Assembly (NCBI RefSeq): GCF_000981385.1
Contig: NZ_LATZ01000023.1
Location: 1-57,380, forward strand
Direction of reading: 5' to 3'
Source: Bacillus sp. SA1-12
GTDB taxonomy: Bacteria; Bacillota; Bacilli; Bacillales; Bacillaceae
DNA length: 57,380 nucleotides
In this document: piece after piece, positions 1-9,514 of the stretch
Layout of the letters: every line of letters starts with the position of its first letter
How positions within the stretch are numbered: position 1 is the stretch's first letter
Program-made: the position numbers and the translations under genes
The notes under the pieces: model-generated
Seen by the model: the letters and a program-made list of their open reading frames with translations, nothing else
The model's database searches: none
What the model was told of the DNA's origin: nothing

Positions 1-20
1 GGATCAAACTCTCCAATAAA
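1..20 (-). rRNA. 16S rRNA, first ~20 nt only (partial)
   Basis: Read on the minus strand, bases 20 to 1 give TTTATTGGAGAGTTTGATCC, the conserved 5' start of Bacillus 16S rRNA including the start of the 27F primer region. The gene runs off the left edge. Upstream lie a rRNA-type leader and two promoters, so this is the start of a separate rRNA operon and not part of the one at the right edge. Confidence 0.93.
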
Positions 21-132
21 GAGTTGATATAGCTCATAAAATGTACTAGTTTAGTACGTTGTTTTGTTAATCGAAATTAACGTTGGCACGCTTGGTTTTG
101 TTTAGTTTTCAAAGATCATTTTTCAAAACAGC
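21..132 (-). other. rRNA operon leader with boxA-like antitermination site
   Basis: Minus-strand leader between the proximal rrn promoter and 16S. It holds a boxA-like stretch at about 100-118 (TGATCTTTGAAAACTAAAC), typical of Bacillus rRNA leaders. Two perfect 6-bp hairpins follow: 66-81 (GTTAAT, loop TTCG, ATTAAC in transcript sense) and 43-57 (GTACTA/TAGTAC). They probably take part in antitermination and in 16S 5' processing. Boundaries are approximate. Confidence 0.7.
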
Positions 133-138
133 TTTATT

Positions 139-168
139 ATAATAACAAACTTCACACTTTAAAGTCAA
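139..168 (-). promoter_or_regulatory. sigma-A promoter, proximal (P2), for the 16S operon
   Basis: The minus strand reads TTGACT (168-163), an 18-bp spacer and TATTAT (144-139). Position and sequence fit the downstream promoter of tandem Bacillus rrn promoters. The expected start site is near 132. Confidence 0.7.
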
Positions 169-225
169 GAAGTTTTTTATTCTATTTTTCAAAAGCTCGT
201 TGCCTGTTTCGCAGCAACGTATTCA

Positions 226-254
226 AATATACCATCGTTCTTTTCCTTTAGCAA
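226..254 (-). promoter_or_regulatory. sigma-A-like promoter, distal (P1), for the 16S operon
   Basis: The minus strand reads TTGCTA (254-249), a 17-bp spacer and TATATT (231-226), with an A/T-rich UP-like tract upstream (about 260-300). A hairpin (CGTTGC/GCAACG, about 198-219) lies between P1 and P2. The tandem arrangement is normal for Bacillus rrn operons. Confidence 0.6.
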
Positions 255-861
255 GCATTTTTTTTAAAAAAATTAAATTATGCACAAAACATAATTTTAA
301 AGGTCCATTAACAGTAAATCTGAAGAAGAAGGAATGATGTATTTTAATAATAAATAAAAAACGCCAGACAACTCATCTAAGCGTTTAGGTGATATTTATT
401 CTGCTGAATGCCATTTTAGAAACGTAAGATTTATGTTATTTACATAAAACAGACCAATTAAACGCAAATACATTTTGCTCAGTTTCTGGTAACATTCCAT
501 TCTTAGTTCATGAACTTTTAGCATATTCCAATGAACAATAATTTAAATAAATAGCTGTTACCAGGAAAAATAAGATAAATTCAGATAACTTTATGCTCTT
601 GGCTTTTATATAAAACACCACGCTTTTATATATGCTCCTTACTCAAATTTTAAGTTTCCGGCCAAATTCCGCTACAGCTTCAGTTCTTTAGCAAGTGATT
701 CCGAGTACTCCTCAGCTCTATTTGGCTGCATAGATCTCACCTGTGCCGTTGCTTCCATAAGAATGATGAGTAACTGTTCAAACCAACAAAGTAGCCAGTG
801 CAACAATCAAATTTATATTGGTATTCTTAAATACATCCCGTTTTAACATATTATGACAAAT
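255..861. other. Non-coding or decayed spacer between lysS and the rRNA operon
   Basis: About 600 nt with no convincing gene. It contains an inverted repeat (CTGGTAACA at 486-494, TGTTACCAG at 556-564) with a small palindrome AGTTCATGAACT at about 505-516 inside. On the minus strand an ATG at 849-847 opens 23 hydrophobic-leaning codons ending in TGA at 780-778. A second frame starting beside that stop stays open for about 35 codons to TAG at 674-672. The pair looks like a small frameshifted or decayed reading frame, but no family is recognised. Confidence 0.4.
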
Positions 862-896
862 AAAAACAGACCAAATCATTCGATTTGGTCTGTTTT
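862..896 (-). terminator. Intrinsic terminator after lysS
   Basis: A near-perfect hairpin (AAAACAGACCAAAT / ATTTGGTCTGTTTT) begins just past the lysS stop codon and runs into a T-rich tail on the minus strand. It closes the long folate-dusB-lysS transcription unit. Confidence 0.9.
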
Positions 897-897
897 C

Positions 898-2415
<1,518 letters not shown>

Positions 2416-2436
2416 TTACTAAATAAAAAGCAGAAA

Positions 2437-2457
2437 ACTGCCAGGAGTACTGGCAGT
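2437..2457 (-). terminator. Possible terminator or attenuator between dusB and lysS
   Basis: A perfect 8-bp stem ACTGCCAG / CTGGCAGT with a 5-nt loop is followed on the minus strand by TTTCTGCTTTTTATTT. It may partly terminate transcription from the upstream folate operon ahead of lysS. No T-box motif accompanies it. Confidence 0.6.
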
Positions 2458-2492
2458 AAAACAACTTAACAAAAACCTGAACATCCTAACAG

Positions 2493-3494
2493 TTATCCTA
2501 CTTGACTAGCACTTTCTTGTTTTGCTTCAATCTCTAAAACAAACTCATCCAGAAGTGCAACAAGCTCATCTCTAGTGTTCATTAGATTAACATCGTTTCT
2601 TACTTTTGCATTTCCTCTAATACCTTTTAGATACCAAGCAGCATGTTTTCTCATTTCACGAACAGCCACATTCTCATTTTTTAGGGCAATTAAACGATCT
2701 AAGTGCAGCTTACATACCTCAATTTTTTCACGTACACCTGGCTCATCCATTAATTCACCAGTCTCTAAATACTTAACAGTACGATAAATCATCCATGGGT
2801 TTCCTAGTGCAGCACGTCCAATCATAACCCCGTCTACACCTGTTTCATCAAGCATGCGCTTAGCATCTTGAGGTGTCGTTACATCACCGTTTCCGATAAT
2901 CGGGATATTAACCGATTCCTTTACTTCTTTAATGATATCCCAATTTGCTGTTCCTTCATACATTTGTACTCGAGTACGACCATGTAAGGCTACAGCTTTT
3001 CCTCCTGCGCGCTCTACAGCTTGAGCATTTTTCACAGCATAAATATGCTCCTCATCCCAGCCCATACGCATTTTAACAGTTACAGGTTTCTCAACAGCCT
3101 CTACTACAGCTGAAACCATGTCATAGATTTTATTCGGGTTTAATAACCACTTCGCACCAGCATCACATTTCGTGATCTTTGGTACCGGACAACCCATGTT
3201 TATATCAATAATATCTGCCGTTGTGTTTTGATCAACAAATCTAGCAGCCTCTACTAACGTTTCTTTTTCACCGCCAAAGATTTGCAAACTTAAAGGTTTC
3301 TCACGCTCATCAATATAAAGCATACCCATTGTTTTGGCATTTTTATATAAAATCGCTTTATCACTGACCATTTCCGCACAAACTAATCCAGCACCAAATT
3401 CTTTTACTGTTAAGCGAAATGCAGAATTACACACACCTGCCATGGGAGCAAGCACAACTCTATTTTTTAATTGAATATCTCCGATTTTGAACAT
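2493..3494 (-). CDS. dusB: tRNA-dihydrouridine synthase B
   Basis: FMN-dependent reductase that makes dihydrouridine in tRNA. The 333-residue TIM-barrel protein opens with the Dus signature LKNRVVLAPMAGV (9-21) and carries the catalytic cysteine in NMGCPVPK (Cys102). The phosphate-binding GNGDV (about 200) and IGRAALGNPW (about 225) segments are present. The ATG follows GGAGG. It lies 11 nt after yazB, as in B. subtilis (yacF), where this small regulator and the folate genes precede it. Confidence 0.96.
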   Translation of the reverse strand: MFKIGDIQLKNRVVLAPMAGVCNSAFRLTVKEFGAGLVCAEMVSDKAILYKNAKTMGMLYIDEREKPLSLQIFGGEKETLVEAARFVDQNTTADIIDINMGCPVPKITKCDAGAKWLLNPNKIYDMVSAVVEAVEKPVTVKMRMGWDEEHIYAVKNAQAVERAGGKAVALHGRTRVQMYEGTANWDIIKEVKESVNIPIIGNGDVTTPQDAKRMLDETGVDGVMIGRAALGNPWMIYRTVKYLETGELMDEPGVREKIEVCKLHLDRLIALKNENVAVREMRKHAAWYLKGIRGNAKVRNDVNLMNTRDELVALLDEFVLEIEAKQESASQVG

Positions 3495-3505
3495 TCTCTA
3501 ACCTC

Positions 3506-3724
3506 CTATCTTTTCATTGATTCATTTGGGGTCAGCTCTTCAACACTAATATTTAGAGCTTTTGCTACTTCCTCTATAAATTGTTTGTTGGGTTCACGAT
3601 TGCCTCTTTCTATTTCTCCTAAGACTGAAACAGATACTCCAAGATCCTTTGCAAAACTCTCTTGGGTAAAGCCTTTTAACTTTCTAAAAGCGCGAATACG
3701 TCTACCCCATTTTTCTGCTTCCAT
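3506..3724 (-). CDS. yazB: Small XRE-family helix-turn-helix protein YazB
   Basis: A 72-residue protein made almost entirely of one Cro/CI-type helix-turn-helix domain (about 8-62), with GFTQESFAKDLGVSVSVLGEIERGNREPN as the recognisable core region (positions about 19-47). It presumably binds DNA; its target is unknown. The ATG has a GAAGGAG Shine-Dalgarno. The start lies 49 nt inside the 3' end of folK in another frame, so it is probably translationally coupled. The same overlap and neighbours occur in B. subtilis. Confidence 0.88.
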   Translation of the reverse strand: MEAEKWGRRIRAFRKLKGFTQESFAKDLGVSVSVLGEIERGNREPNKQFIEEVAKALNISVEELTPNESMKR

Positions 3725-4203
3725 ATTCGGACTCCTTCTTTATCTTGTAATTGATCTATGATAGTCAAAAGTGATTCTTTCATCAATGGAATGCGGATGT
3801 TCCTGTCTAATTCTGATAATGGAATTAATACAAAGGCACGTTCATGCATTCTAGGGTGTGGAACAATAAGTTGTTCTGCTTCAATATTTTCATGATTATA
3901 AAGCAAAATGTCAAGGTCTAAAGTTCGAGGACCCCATTTTACTTCACGTTTTCGGTCATGTGTTATTTCAATTTCCTGCAGTACATTTAATAGTTCAAAT
4001 GCTGATAAATCAGTGTTTATCTTAATAACCATATTTAAAAATTCATCTTGATCTGTGAAGCCAATTGGATCTGTTTCATAAATAGAGGAAATTTTTTCTA
4101 CAGTTATGGATGGGTGGAGGTGCAGTGTTTGAATGGCTTCTTTTAAGTGTTCCTCTCGGTTTCCCATATTCGACCCAAGGGCTATATACGCTTCTACGCT
4201 CAT
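3676..4203 (-). CDS. folK: 2-amino-4-hydroxy-6-hydroxymethyldihydropteridine pyrophosphokinase (HPPK)
   Basis: Transfers pyrophosphate from ATP to 6-hydroxymethyl-dihydropterin, the step before dihydropteroate synthase. The protein has 175 residues. It shows the pterin-binding start (ALGSNMGNR, 8-16) and the HPPK signature GPRTLDLDILLY (91-102), with metal ligands Asp96 and Asp98. The start overlaps the folB stop by 4 nt (ATGA), which implies coupled translation within the folate operon. Confidence 0.97.
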   Translation of the reverse strand: MSVEAYIALGSNMGNREEHLKEAIQTLHLHPSITVEKISSIYETDPIGFTDQDEFLNMVIKINTDLSAFELLNVLQEIEITHDRKREVKWGPRTLDLDILLYNHENIEAEQLIVPHPRMHERAFVLIPLSELDRNIRIPLMKESLLTIIDQLQDKEGVRIWKQKNGVDVFALLES

Positions 4204-4592
4204 TTCCTTCCCCTCTTAATTTCGACGGCTACTTCTTTATAATGACCAGGTATTGGCGGATCTGGCTTTATCAATTTTACCGTACAGTTTTGAACCAGAT
4301 GAAATTTCGTTAATACTTCCTTGGCAATTTGCTCGGCAACAGCTTCGACAAGCTTATAAGGTTTACCCTCGACAATCTTTTTACAGCATGTATACAGTGA
4401 GGCATAATTGACGGTATGCTCTAATTCATCTGTTTCTCCAGCATTTTTTAAATCTACTTCAACCGTTAAATCAACTCTAAATCTTTGGCCAATTTTATTT
4501 TCTTCCTTTAAAACACCATGGTATCCATAAAACTCCATACCGTTCACAAAAATTTTATCGATGTTAGTTGCCCCCTTTTCCAAGCATTGCAT
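4200..4592 (-). CDS. folB: Dihydroneopterin aldolase
   Basis: Cleaves dihydroneopterin to the HPPK substrate. The core is clear: MEFYGYHGVLKEE (catalytic Glu region) and VIKPDPP-like LIKPDPPIPGHY near the C-terminus. The listed start is the first ATG of the open frame (130 aa), but it has no Shine-Dalgarno. B. subtilis FolB begins at the residues matching IDKIFVNGMEF here, and a good AAGGGGG lies 8 nt before that point. The codon there is ATC (4562-4560) instead of ATG. Initiation therefore is either at this rare codon or at an upstream ATG/TTG inside folP. Confidence 0.93.
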   Translation of the reverse strand: MQCLEKGATNIDKIFVNGMEFYGYHGVLKEENKIGQRFRVDLTVEVDLKNAGETDELEHTVNYASLYTCCKKIVEGKPYKLVEAVAEQIAKEVLTKFHLVQNCTVKLIKPDPPIPGHYKEVAVEIKRGRK

Positions 4593-5406
4593 CCATCATT
4601 TTTGCCATTCTCGCCATCTCTAACACATCATGAATACGAATGATTTGGCAACCTTTTTCAATTCCTAAGCATACGGTTGCACCTGTTCCTTCCATTCGTT
4701 CCGTTGGCGGAAGATCTAAAACATGCCCGATAAATGATTTTCTAGATGTACCTAATAATACCGGATAGCCAAGTTCGACGAAAGCATCCAAATGTCTCAT
4801 TACGAGCAAATTATCTTTCATTGTTTTGGCAAAACCAATTCCAGGATCTAAGATAATTTTATCATCGCTAACTCCTGCATTCTTTACAATTGTAACAGAC
4901 TCCATTAAGTCAGCAATCATATCAGGAATTAATTTGTTATAATCACGATTATGACGGTTGTGCATAAGGATAATTGGAACGTTATAATCAGCAGCAACCT
5001 TTGCCATGTCAGGATCGGCCTTTGCACCCCATATGTCATTAATGATGGTTGCACCTGCTTCTACCGCTTGCTTGGCAACCTCTGCTTTATAGGTGTCAAT
5101 CGAAACAGGAACATCTATTTCTTTTGCAAGTTCTCGGATAACAGGAGCTGTCCGCTCAATTTCTTCCTCTACTGATACAGGCTGGTACCCGGGCCGTGTA
5201 GATTCTCCGCCGATATCAATGATATCTGCACCGTTTTCAATCATTTCCTTCGCATGAGAAATAGCCTTATCCAGGTCTACATACTTTCCTCCATCTGAAA
5301 AAGAATCCGGAGTTGTATTTAAAATCCCCATGATCTGTGTCTTTTCGCCATAATGGAGAGTGTATTTCCCACATTCAATCAATTGTTGTTGCGTCATTAA
5401 TTTCAT
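4564..5406 (-). CDS. folP: Dihydropteroate synthase
   Basis: Condenses p-aminobenzoate with hydroxymethyl-dihydropterin pyrophosphate; the sulfonamide target. The 280-residue TIM barrel shows NTTPDSFSDGG (30-40), GGESTRPG (66-73) and GTSRKSFIG near residue 220, all conserved pterin- or sulfonamide-site segments. It lies 15 nt after pabC and overlaps folB, inside the pABA/folate operon (called sul in B. subtilis). Confidence 0.97.
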   Translation of the reverse strand: MKLMTQQQLIECGKYTLHYGEKTQIMGILNTTPDSFSDGGKYVDLDKAISHAKEMIENGADIIDIGGESTRPGYQPVSVEEEIERTAPVIRELAKEIDVPVSIDTYKAEVAKQAVEAGATIINDIWGAKADPDMAKVAADYNVPIILMHNRHNRDYNKLIPDMIADLMESVTIVKNAGVSDDKIILDPGIGFAKTMKDNLLVMRHLDAFVELGYPVLLGTSRKSFIGHVLDLPPTERMEGTGATVCLGIEKGCQIIRIHDVLEMARMAKMMDAMLGKGGN

Positions 5407-5420
5407 TCTTCATCCAACCT

Positions 5421-6281
5421 TTATATCTCGTCTATACTTAATAGTTTCGTCCGATAAGAACGATATAACTCCGTTAACTTTTGCACAACTGTTCCACCTT
5501 TTCCCAGAAACAGATGCCCGTCCACCATTTTAATAGGAACAACTTCCTGAGAGGAATTGGTTATAAACACTTCATTTGCATCTAGCATATCCTTTTTTAA
5601 GTAATAACCTTCAACAATTTTCACCCCAAGGTTTTCCAAGCATTTTATGACAAATTGCCTTGTAATCCCATTTAAAATCCCTGTATCTATTGAAGGGGTG
5701 TAGACAACTTGATCCTTTACCCAAAAAATATTCGAAACAATGCCCTCTGCAACATATCCTCTTTCCGTTAAGAAAATCCCTTCTACATCAGGACTATTTC
5801 TCAATTCCCGTTTTCCCAAAATATTATTTAAATAATGGTGTGACTTTCGGCGCTCTGTTCCTTCAGGTGTATTTCTGCGCAATTTTAAAATCGATGCATG
5901 TTTTTCGATGCTTTCAATCGGCGGAGCCTTTCTTAAAAAGCAAAGAACAGTCGGTTGATCATAGGGCTGGAGCAGCTTGCCAACCTCACCGATTCCTGCA
6001 GAAATATTTAAACGGACCGTGACATCTTCATTTTCGAGATGATTTAACTGAAGGAGCTTCTGAAGGATTTCAAACACTTCATCCGCATCAACCTTATAAG
6101 AAATCCCTAAATCATTTAAGGCATGCTGCAGTCTTTTTAAATGATCGTGGAGAAGGAAGGGGAAGCCTTTATAAACGCGAAACGTTTCAAAGGCTCCTAG
6201 ACCATAAAGAAAGCCATGATCAAATGGAGAAATCGTGGCTTCTGTATCTTTTATAAACTGTGATTGGGAATAAATATACAC
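5421..6281 (-). CDS. pabC: Aminodeoxychorismate lyase
   Basis: PLP-dependent class IV enzyme that releases pyruvate from 4-amino-4-deoxychorismate to give p-aminobenzoate. The 286-residue protein has DHGFLYG.GAFE (21-32) and the Schiff-base lysine in RRKSHHYLN (Lys146). The start is GTG, 5 nt after the pabA stop, with a weak AAAGAG ribosome site inside the end of pabA, so coupling is likely. Branched-chain aminotransferases share the fold, but the pab context settles the call. Confidence 0.93.
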   Translation of the reverse strand: MYIYSQSQFIKDTEATISPFDHGFLYGLGAFETFRVYKGFPFLLHDHLKRLQHALNDLGISYKVDADEVFEILQKLLQLNHLENEDVTVRLNISAGIGEVGKLLQPYDQPTVLCFLRKAPPIESIEKHASILKLRRNTPEGTERRKSHHYLNNILGKRELRNSPDVEGIFLTERGYVAEGIVSNIFWVKDQVVYTPSIDTGILNGITRQFVIKCLENLGVKIVEGYYLKKDMLDANEVFITNSSQEVVPIKMVDGHLFLGKGGTVVQKLTELYRSYRTKLLSIDEI

Positions 6282-6286
6282 GTTTA

Positions 6287-6871
6287 TTAACTCTTTTCAA
6301 TTAATTTATACTGATTGATAAAATTCTTTAATAAATCTTTTCCAAATGACGTCATAATTGATTCAGGATGAAATTGAACACCCTCAATCGGCAATGATTT
6401 ATGGCGGATGGCCATAATTTCATTTTCATCAGTCCACGCTGTTACCTCTAAGCAATCAGGAATCGTCTCGTTTTTTACAATTAACGAATGATAACGAGTA
6501 GCAGTAAATGGATTTTCCATGTCTTTAAAAATCGTTTCTCCATTGTGATGGATTTGTGATGTTTTTCCGTGCATTAACCGTTCAGCACGTACAACATCCC
6601 CGCCAAAGACCTGTGCAATGGATTGATGCCCAAGACACACACCAAATATTGGGATCTTTCCAGCAAAATACTTAATAGCTTCCATGCTTATTCCCGCTTC
6701 ATTCGGGCTGCATGGTCCAGGAGAAATCATTAGAAATTGCGGGTTTAACTCTTCAATTTCTGAAATCGTAATTTCATCGTTTCGTTTTACAACAAGTTCT
6801 TCTCCAAGCTCTCCTAAGTATTGCACTAAATTAAATGTGAATGAATCATAATTATCGATCATTAAAATCAT
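6287..6871 (-). CDS. pabA: Aminodeoxychorismate/anthranilate synthase glutamine amidotransferase subunit
   Basis: Class I glutaminase that supplies ammonia to PabB and, in Bacillus, also to anthranilate synthase TrpE (amphibolic, also called trpG). Its 194 residues show the catalytic triad Cys79 (GVCLGHQ), His168 and Glu170 (VQFHPES). Its ribosome site is buried in a run of GAG/AAG triplets that resembles a TRAP binding site, listed separately. It starts 11 nt after the pabB stop. Confidence 0.97.
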   Translation of the reverse strand: MILMIDNYDSFTFNLVQYLGELGEELVVKRNDEITISEIEELNPQFLMISPGPCSPNEAGISMEAIKYFAGKIPIFGVCLGHQSIAQVFGGDVVRAERLMHGKTSQIHHNGETIFKDMENPFTATRYHSLIVKNETIPDCLEVTAWTDENEIMAIRHKSLPIEGVQFHPESIMTSFGKDLLKNFINQYKLIEKS

Positions 6872-6915
6872 CTGAACTCACCTCAGTCTCTTATTTTCTC
6901 TTCTTTACTCAGCTC
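6872..6915 (-). promoter_or_regulatory. Putative TRAP (MtrB) RNA-binding site over the pabA ribosome binding site
   Basis: In transcript sense this stretch contains GAG, GAG, AAG, GAG, AAG, GAG, GAG, GAG and CAG triplets, mostly 2-3 nt apart (one overlap and one wider gap). They overlap the last pabB codons and the GAGGTGAG Shine-Dalgarno of pabA. In B. subtilis, tryptophan-bound TRAP binds similar triplets here and blocks pabA (trpG) translation. The pattern is visible; presence of mtrB in this genome cannot be judged. Confidence 0.6.
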
Positions 6916-8298
6916 AATTGCCCTAATCATTGCTTTAGCCTTTTTTAAAGACTCTTTATATTCATAATCCGGATTAGAATCAATGACAATACCTGCTCCA
7001 GATTGAACATACCCATAGCCATCTTTGGCAAATAAAGTACGAATCACAATATTAAGCTCCATGTTTCCATCAAAACCTATCCAGCCTATAGAACCAGTAT
7101 ATATACCACGCCTTGTCGGTTCAAGCTCTTCAATGATTTCCATTGTTCTCACTTTAGGTGCTCCAGTTATAGTGCCCCCAGGAAAGGTTGATTTAATCAC
7201 ATCTGCATAATTAGCTGATTCTTTTAGTTTCCCTTGTACATTTGAAACGATATGCATCACATGTGAGTACTTTTCAATGACCATAAATTCATTAACATGT
7301 ACCGAACCATATTCACAGACACGACCTAAATCATTTCTTTCAAGGTCAACTAGCATTACATGCTCTGCACGCTCTTTTTCATTCTCAATTAATTCATTTG
7401 CAAGCTTTATATCCTCTTCTTCATTTTTGCCTCTGGACCTTGTCCCGGCAATTGGGCGGGTACTTACAGCTTTCCCTTGTTTTTTAACAAGTAATTCTGG
7501 TGATCCGCTCACAATTTGAAACTCTGGAAAATGCAAATAAGCCATGTATGGAGAAGGATTTACCTTTCTCAAGGTTTCATAGATCTCAATCGGATGATTT
7601 TCTAAATGAACATGCTGTCTTAGCGAAAGGTTGACCTGAAAGACATCTCCTGCTGCTATATATTGTTTGATATTTTCAACAGCCATCTTAAAGGATTCCT
7701 TCGAGAACATGATAGGCTCAGCCGATATTGCTTCCTGTAGTCTATTTTTATATTGACATAGGTTCGGGCTGCATGTCCACTTTTCTTGCATCACTCGCAA
7801 CTTCTTTTGTGCACTATCGACTTCATGCTCCTGATAGTAATGTGTAATCAACCAAAGCTTAGATGTATGATGGTCAAACACAGCAACATCATCGAAAAGC
7901 AAAAAATACAGATCGGGTGTTTCTAAATCATCAGCTGCCAAATCAGGTAATTTTTCAAAATACCTTACATAATCATAGCTAACAAATCCTATTGCTCCAC
8001 CTTGAAAATCAGGCAGTTCCGGGTTGGTTTCCGTCTGGTATATTTGAAACCAAGAATGAAATAGATCAAGCGGATCCCCTTGCAGAACCTCAGTCCCTCG
8101 TTCATCCGTGATAAAGAGCAAATGATTTTTACCCTTAACTGAAGCAACTGGCTTTAACCCGGCAATACTGTACCTGCCGCCACGACCACTTTCCAAGAAA
8201 GCATGCTGTTCTTCTTCCCCTGCCAAGTATTTATACTGTTTGAAAAAATCACGATCATAATCAATACTGATGCTTAGCGATGTTCTTAGTTGCTGCAT
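6883..8298 (-). CDS. pabB: Aminodeoxychorismate synthase component I
   Basis: Aminates chorismate to 4-amino-4-deoxychorismate with ammonia from PabA. The 471 residues show an N-terminal anthranilate-synthase-I-like domain (GGRYSIAGLKP) and a C-terminal chorismate-binding domain with RPIAGTRSRG, GGTITGAPKVRTME and a late GAGIVIDSNP. The chosen ATG (8298) has AAAGGAG at proper spacing. A longer frame to 8358 lacks a ribosome site and homology. It heads the pABA/folate operon. Confidence 0.96.
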   Translation of the reverse strand: MQQLRTSLSISIDYDRDFFKQYKYLAGEEEQHAFLESGRGGRYSIAGLKPVASVKGKNHLLFITDERGTEVLQGDPLDLFHSWFQIYQTETNPELPDFQGGAIGFVSYDYVRYFEKLPDLAADDLETPDLYFLLFDDVAVFDHHTSKLWLITHYYQEHEVDSAQKKLRVMQEKWTCSPNLCQYKNRLQEAISAEPIMFSKESFKMAVENIKQYIAAGDVFQVNLSLRQHVHLENHPIEIYETLRKVNPSPYMAYLHFPEFQIVSGSPELLVKKQGKAVSTRPIAGTRSRGKNEEEDIKLANELIENEKERAEHVMLVDLERNDLGRVCEYGSVHVNEFMVIEKYSHVMHIVSNVQGKLKESANYADVIKSTFPGGTITGAPKVRTMEIIEELEPTRRGIYTGSIGWIGFDGNMELNIVIRTLFAKDGYGYVQSGAGIVIDSNPDYEYKESLKKAKAMIRAIELSKEEKIRD

Positions 8299-8442
8299 GA
8301 CTAATCTCTCCTTTAAAACTCTTACTTTCATTTTACATAAATGTTGCGGAGAAACCACAAGGAAATTAATTTAATTTTTTCTCAAAAAGAACATCTTTAT
8401 CATACATTCCAAAAAAAATGATAAAAATCCTTTTATAAACTG

Positions 8443-8474
8443 AAAAGAGGTCGACTTTACGTCAAACCTCTTTT
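8443..8474 (-). terminator. Intrinsic terminator after cysK
   Basis: A stem AAAAGAGGT / ACCTCTTTT, 22 nt past the cysK stop, is followed on the minus strand by a T-containing tract. It separates cysK from the pab operon. Confidence 0.85.
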
Positions 8475-8496
8475 AATCTATCACTGTTAGATAAGA

Positions 8497-9423
8497 TCAA
8501 TCATATTGATATAATGGAGTACTCAAGTAACGCTCACCATTATCTGGAATAACCGCCAATACTTTTTTGCCTTTACCAAGCTTCTTCGCTACTTCCAATG
8601 CTGCGAAGATAGCTGCTCCAGCTGAAATTCCGCCTAGGATTCCTTCTTCTCTTCCTGCTCTTCTAGCCGTTTCAAATGCTTCTTCATTTTTAACTGTAAC
8701 AACTTCATCATAAATAGTTGTATTTAATACATCTGGAACAAACCCAGCACCGATACCTTGGATTTTATGAGGACCAGGTTTCCCGCCTGATAAAACAGGA
8801 GAATCTGTAGGTTCCACTGCATAAATTTTGATGGATGGATACTTTTCTTTTAATACAGATCCAGCTCCAGTAATTGTACCGCCTGTACCAATTCCTGATA
8901 CGAAAGCATCTAATTGGTCTCCCATTTGTTCGACGATTTCCTTACCTGTTGTTTGGCGATGAATTTCTGGATTTGCCTCATTTTTAAATTGTTGCGGCAT
9001 AAAGTAACCGTGCTCTTCAGCTAGTTCCCCTGCCTTACGGATTGCCCCGCCCATACCTTCGGATCCAGGTGTAAGAACAAGCTCAGCTCCATAAGCACGA
9101 AGTAGATTTCTGCGCTCTAAACTCATTGTATCTGGCATAACTAAAATAGCTTTTAGTCCCTTTGCAGCAGCAACCATAGCTAGTCCAATACCTGTATTAC
9201 CACTTGTTGGCTCAATGATGGTATCTCCAGCATTTAATTTGCCGCTTTTTTCTGCAGCTTCAATCATTGCAAGACCGATACGATCCTTTACACTGCTGCC
9301 CGGATTAAAATATTCAAGTTTTAAATACACATCTGCACTGTTGTCATCAACAAGTCTATTTAACTTGACGATTGGAGTTTGACCAATTAATTCATGTATA
9401 GAGTTTGCTACGCGTGTCATCAT
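8497..9423 (-). CDS. cysK: Cysteine synthase A (O-acetylserine sulfhydrylase)
   Basis: Makes cysteine from O-acetylserine and sulfide with PLP. The 308-residue protein has the Schiff-base Lys46 in [11 protein letters not shown], the substrate loop TSGNTG (73-78) and [10 protein letters not shown] (about 175-184) for the PLP phosphate. The start has two consecutive ATGs after GGGGAGAAG. A good sigma-A-like promoter sits between it and yacD. In B. subtilis cysK is under CymR; I could not identify a convincing CymR box here. Confidence 0.97.
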   Translation of the reverse strand: MMTRVANSIHELIGQTPIVKLNRLVDDNSADVYLKLEYFNPGSSVKDRIGLAMIEAAEKSGKLNAGDTIIEPTSGNTGIGLAMVAAAKGLKAILVMPDTMSLERRNLLRAYGAELVLTPGSEGMGGAIRKAGELAEEHGYFMPQQFKNEANPEIHRQTTGKEIVEQMGDQLDAFVSGIGTGGTITGAGSVLKEKYPSIKIYAVEPTDSPVLSGGKPGPHKIQGIGAGFVPDVLNTTIYDEVVTVKNEEAFETARRAGREEGILGGISAGAAIFAALEVAKKLGKGKKVLAVIPDNGERYLSTPLYQYD

Positions 9424-9465
9424 TCTTCTCCCCTATCCCGAGTAATTTTATTGGATTTATAAGTA

Positions 9466-9494
9466 AATATATCAATTAATATCAAAATTGTCAA
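9466..9494 (-). promoter_or_regulatory. Predicted sigma-A promoter for cysK
   Basis: The minus strand reads TTGACA (9494-9489), a 17-bp spacer and TATATT (9471-9466), about 40 nt before the cysK start and just after the yacD stop. Confidence 0.65.
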
Positions 9495-9514
9495 AACTTT
9501 TTATGCTATTTGAA

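Noticed and set aside
9424..9514. S-box or CymR site upstream of cysK
   Set aside because: The gap is only 91 nt, too short for an S-box, and no convincing CymR motif is visible; only a promoter is supported.
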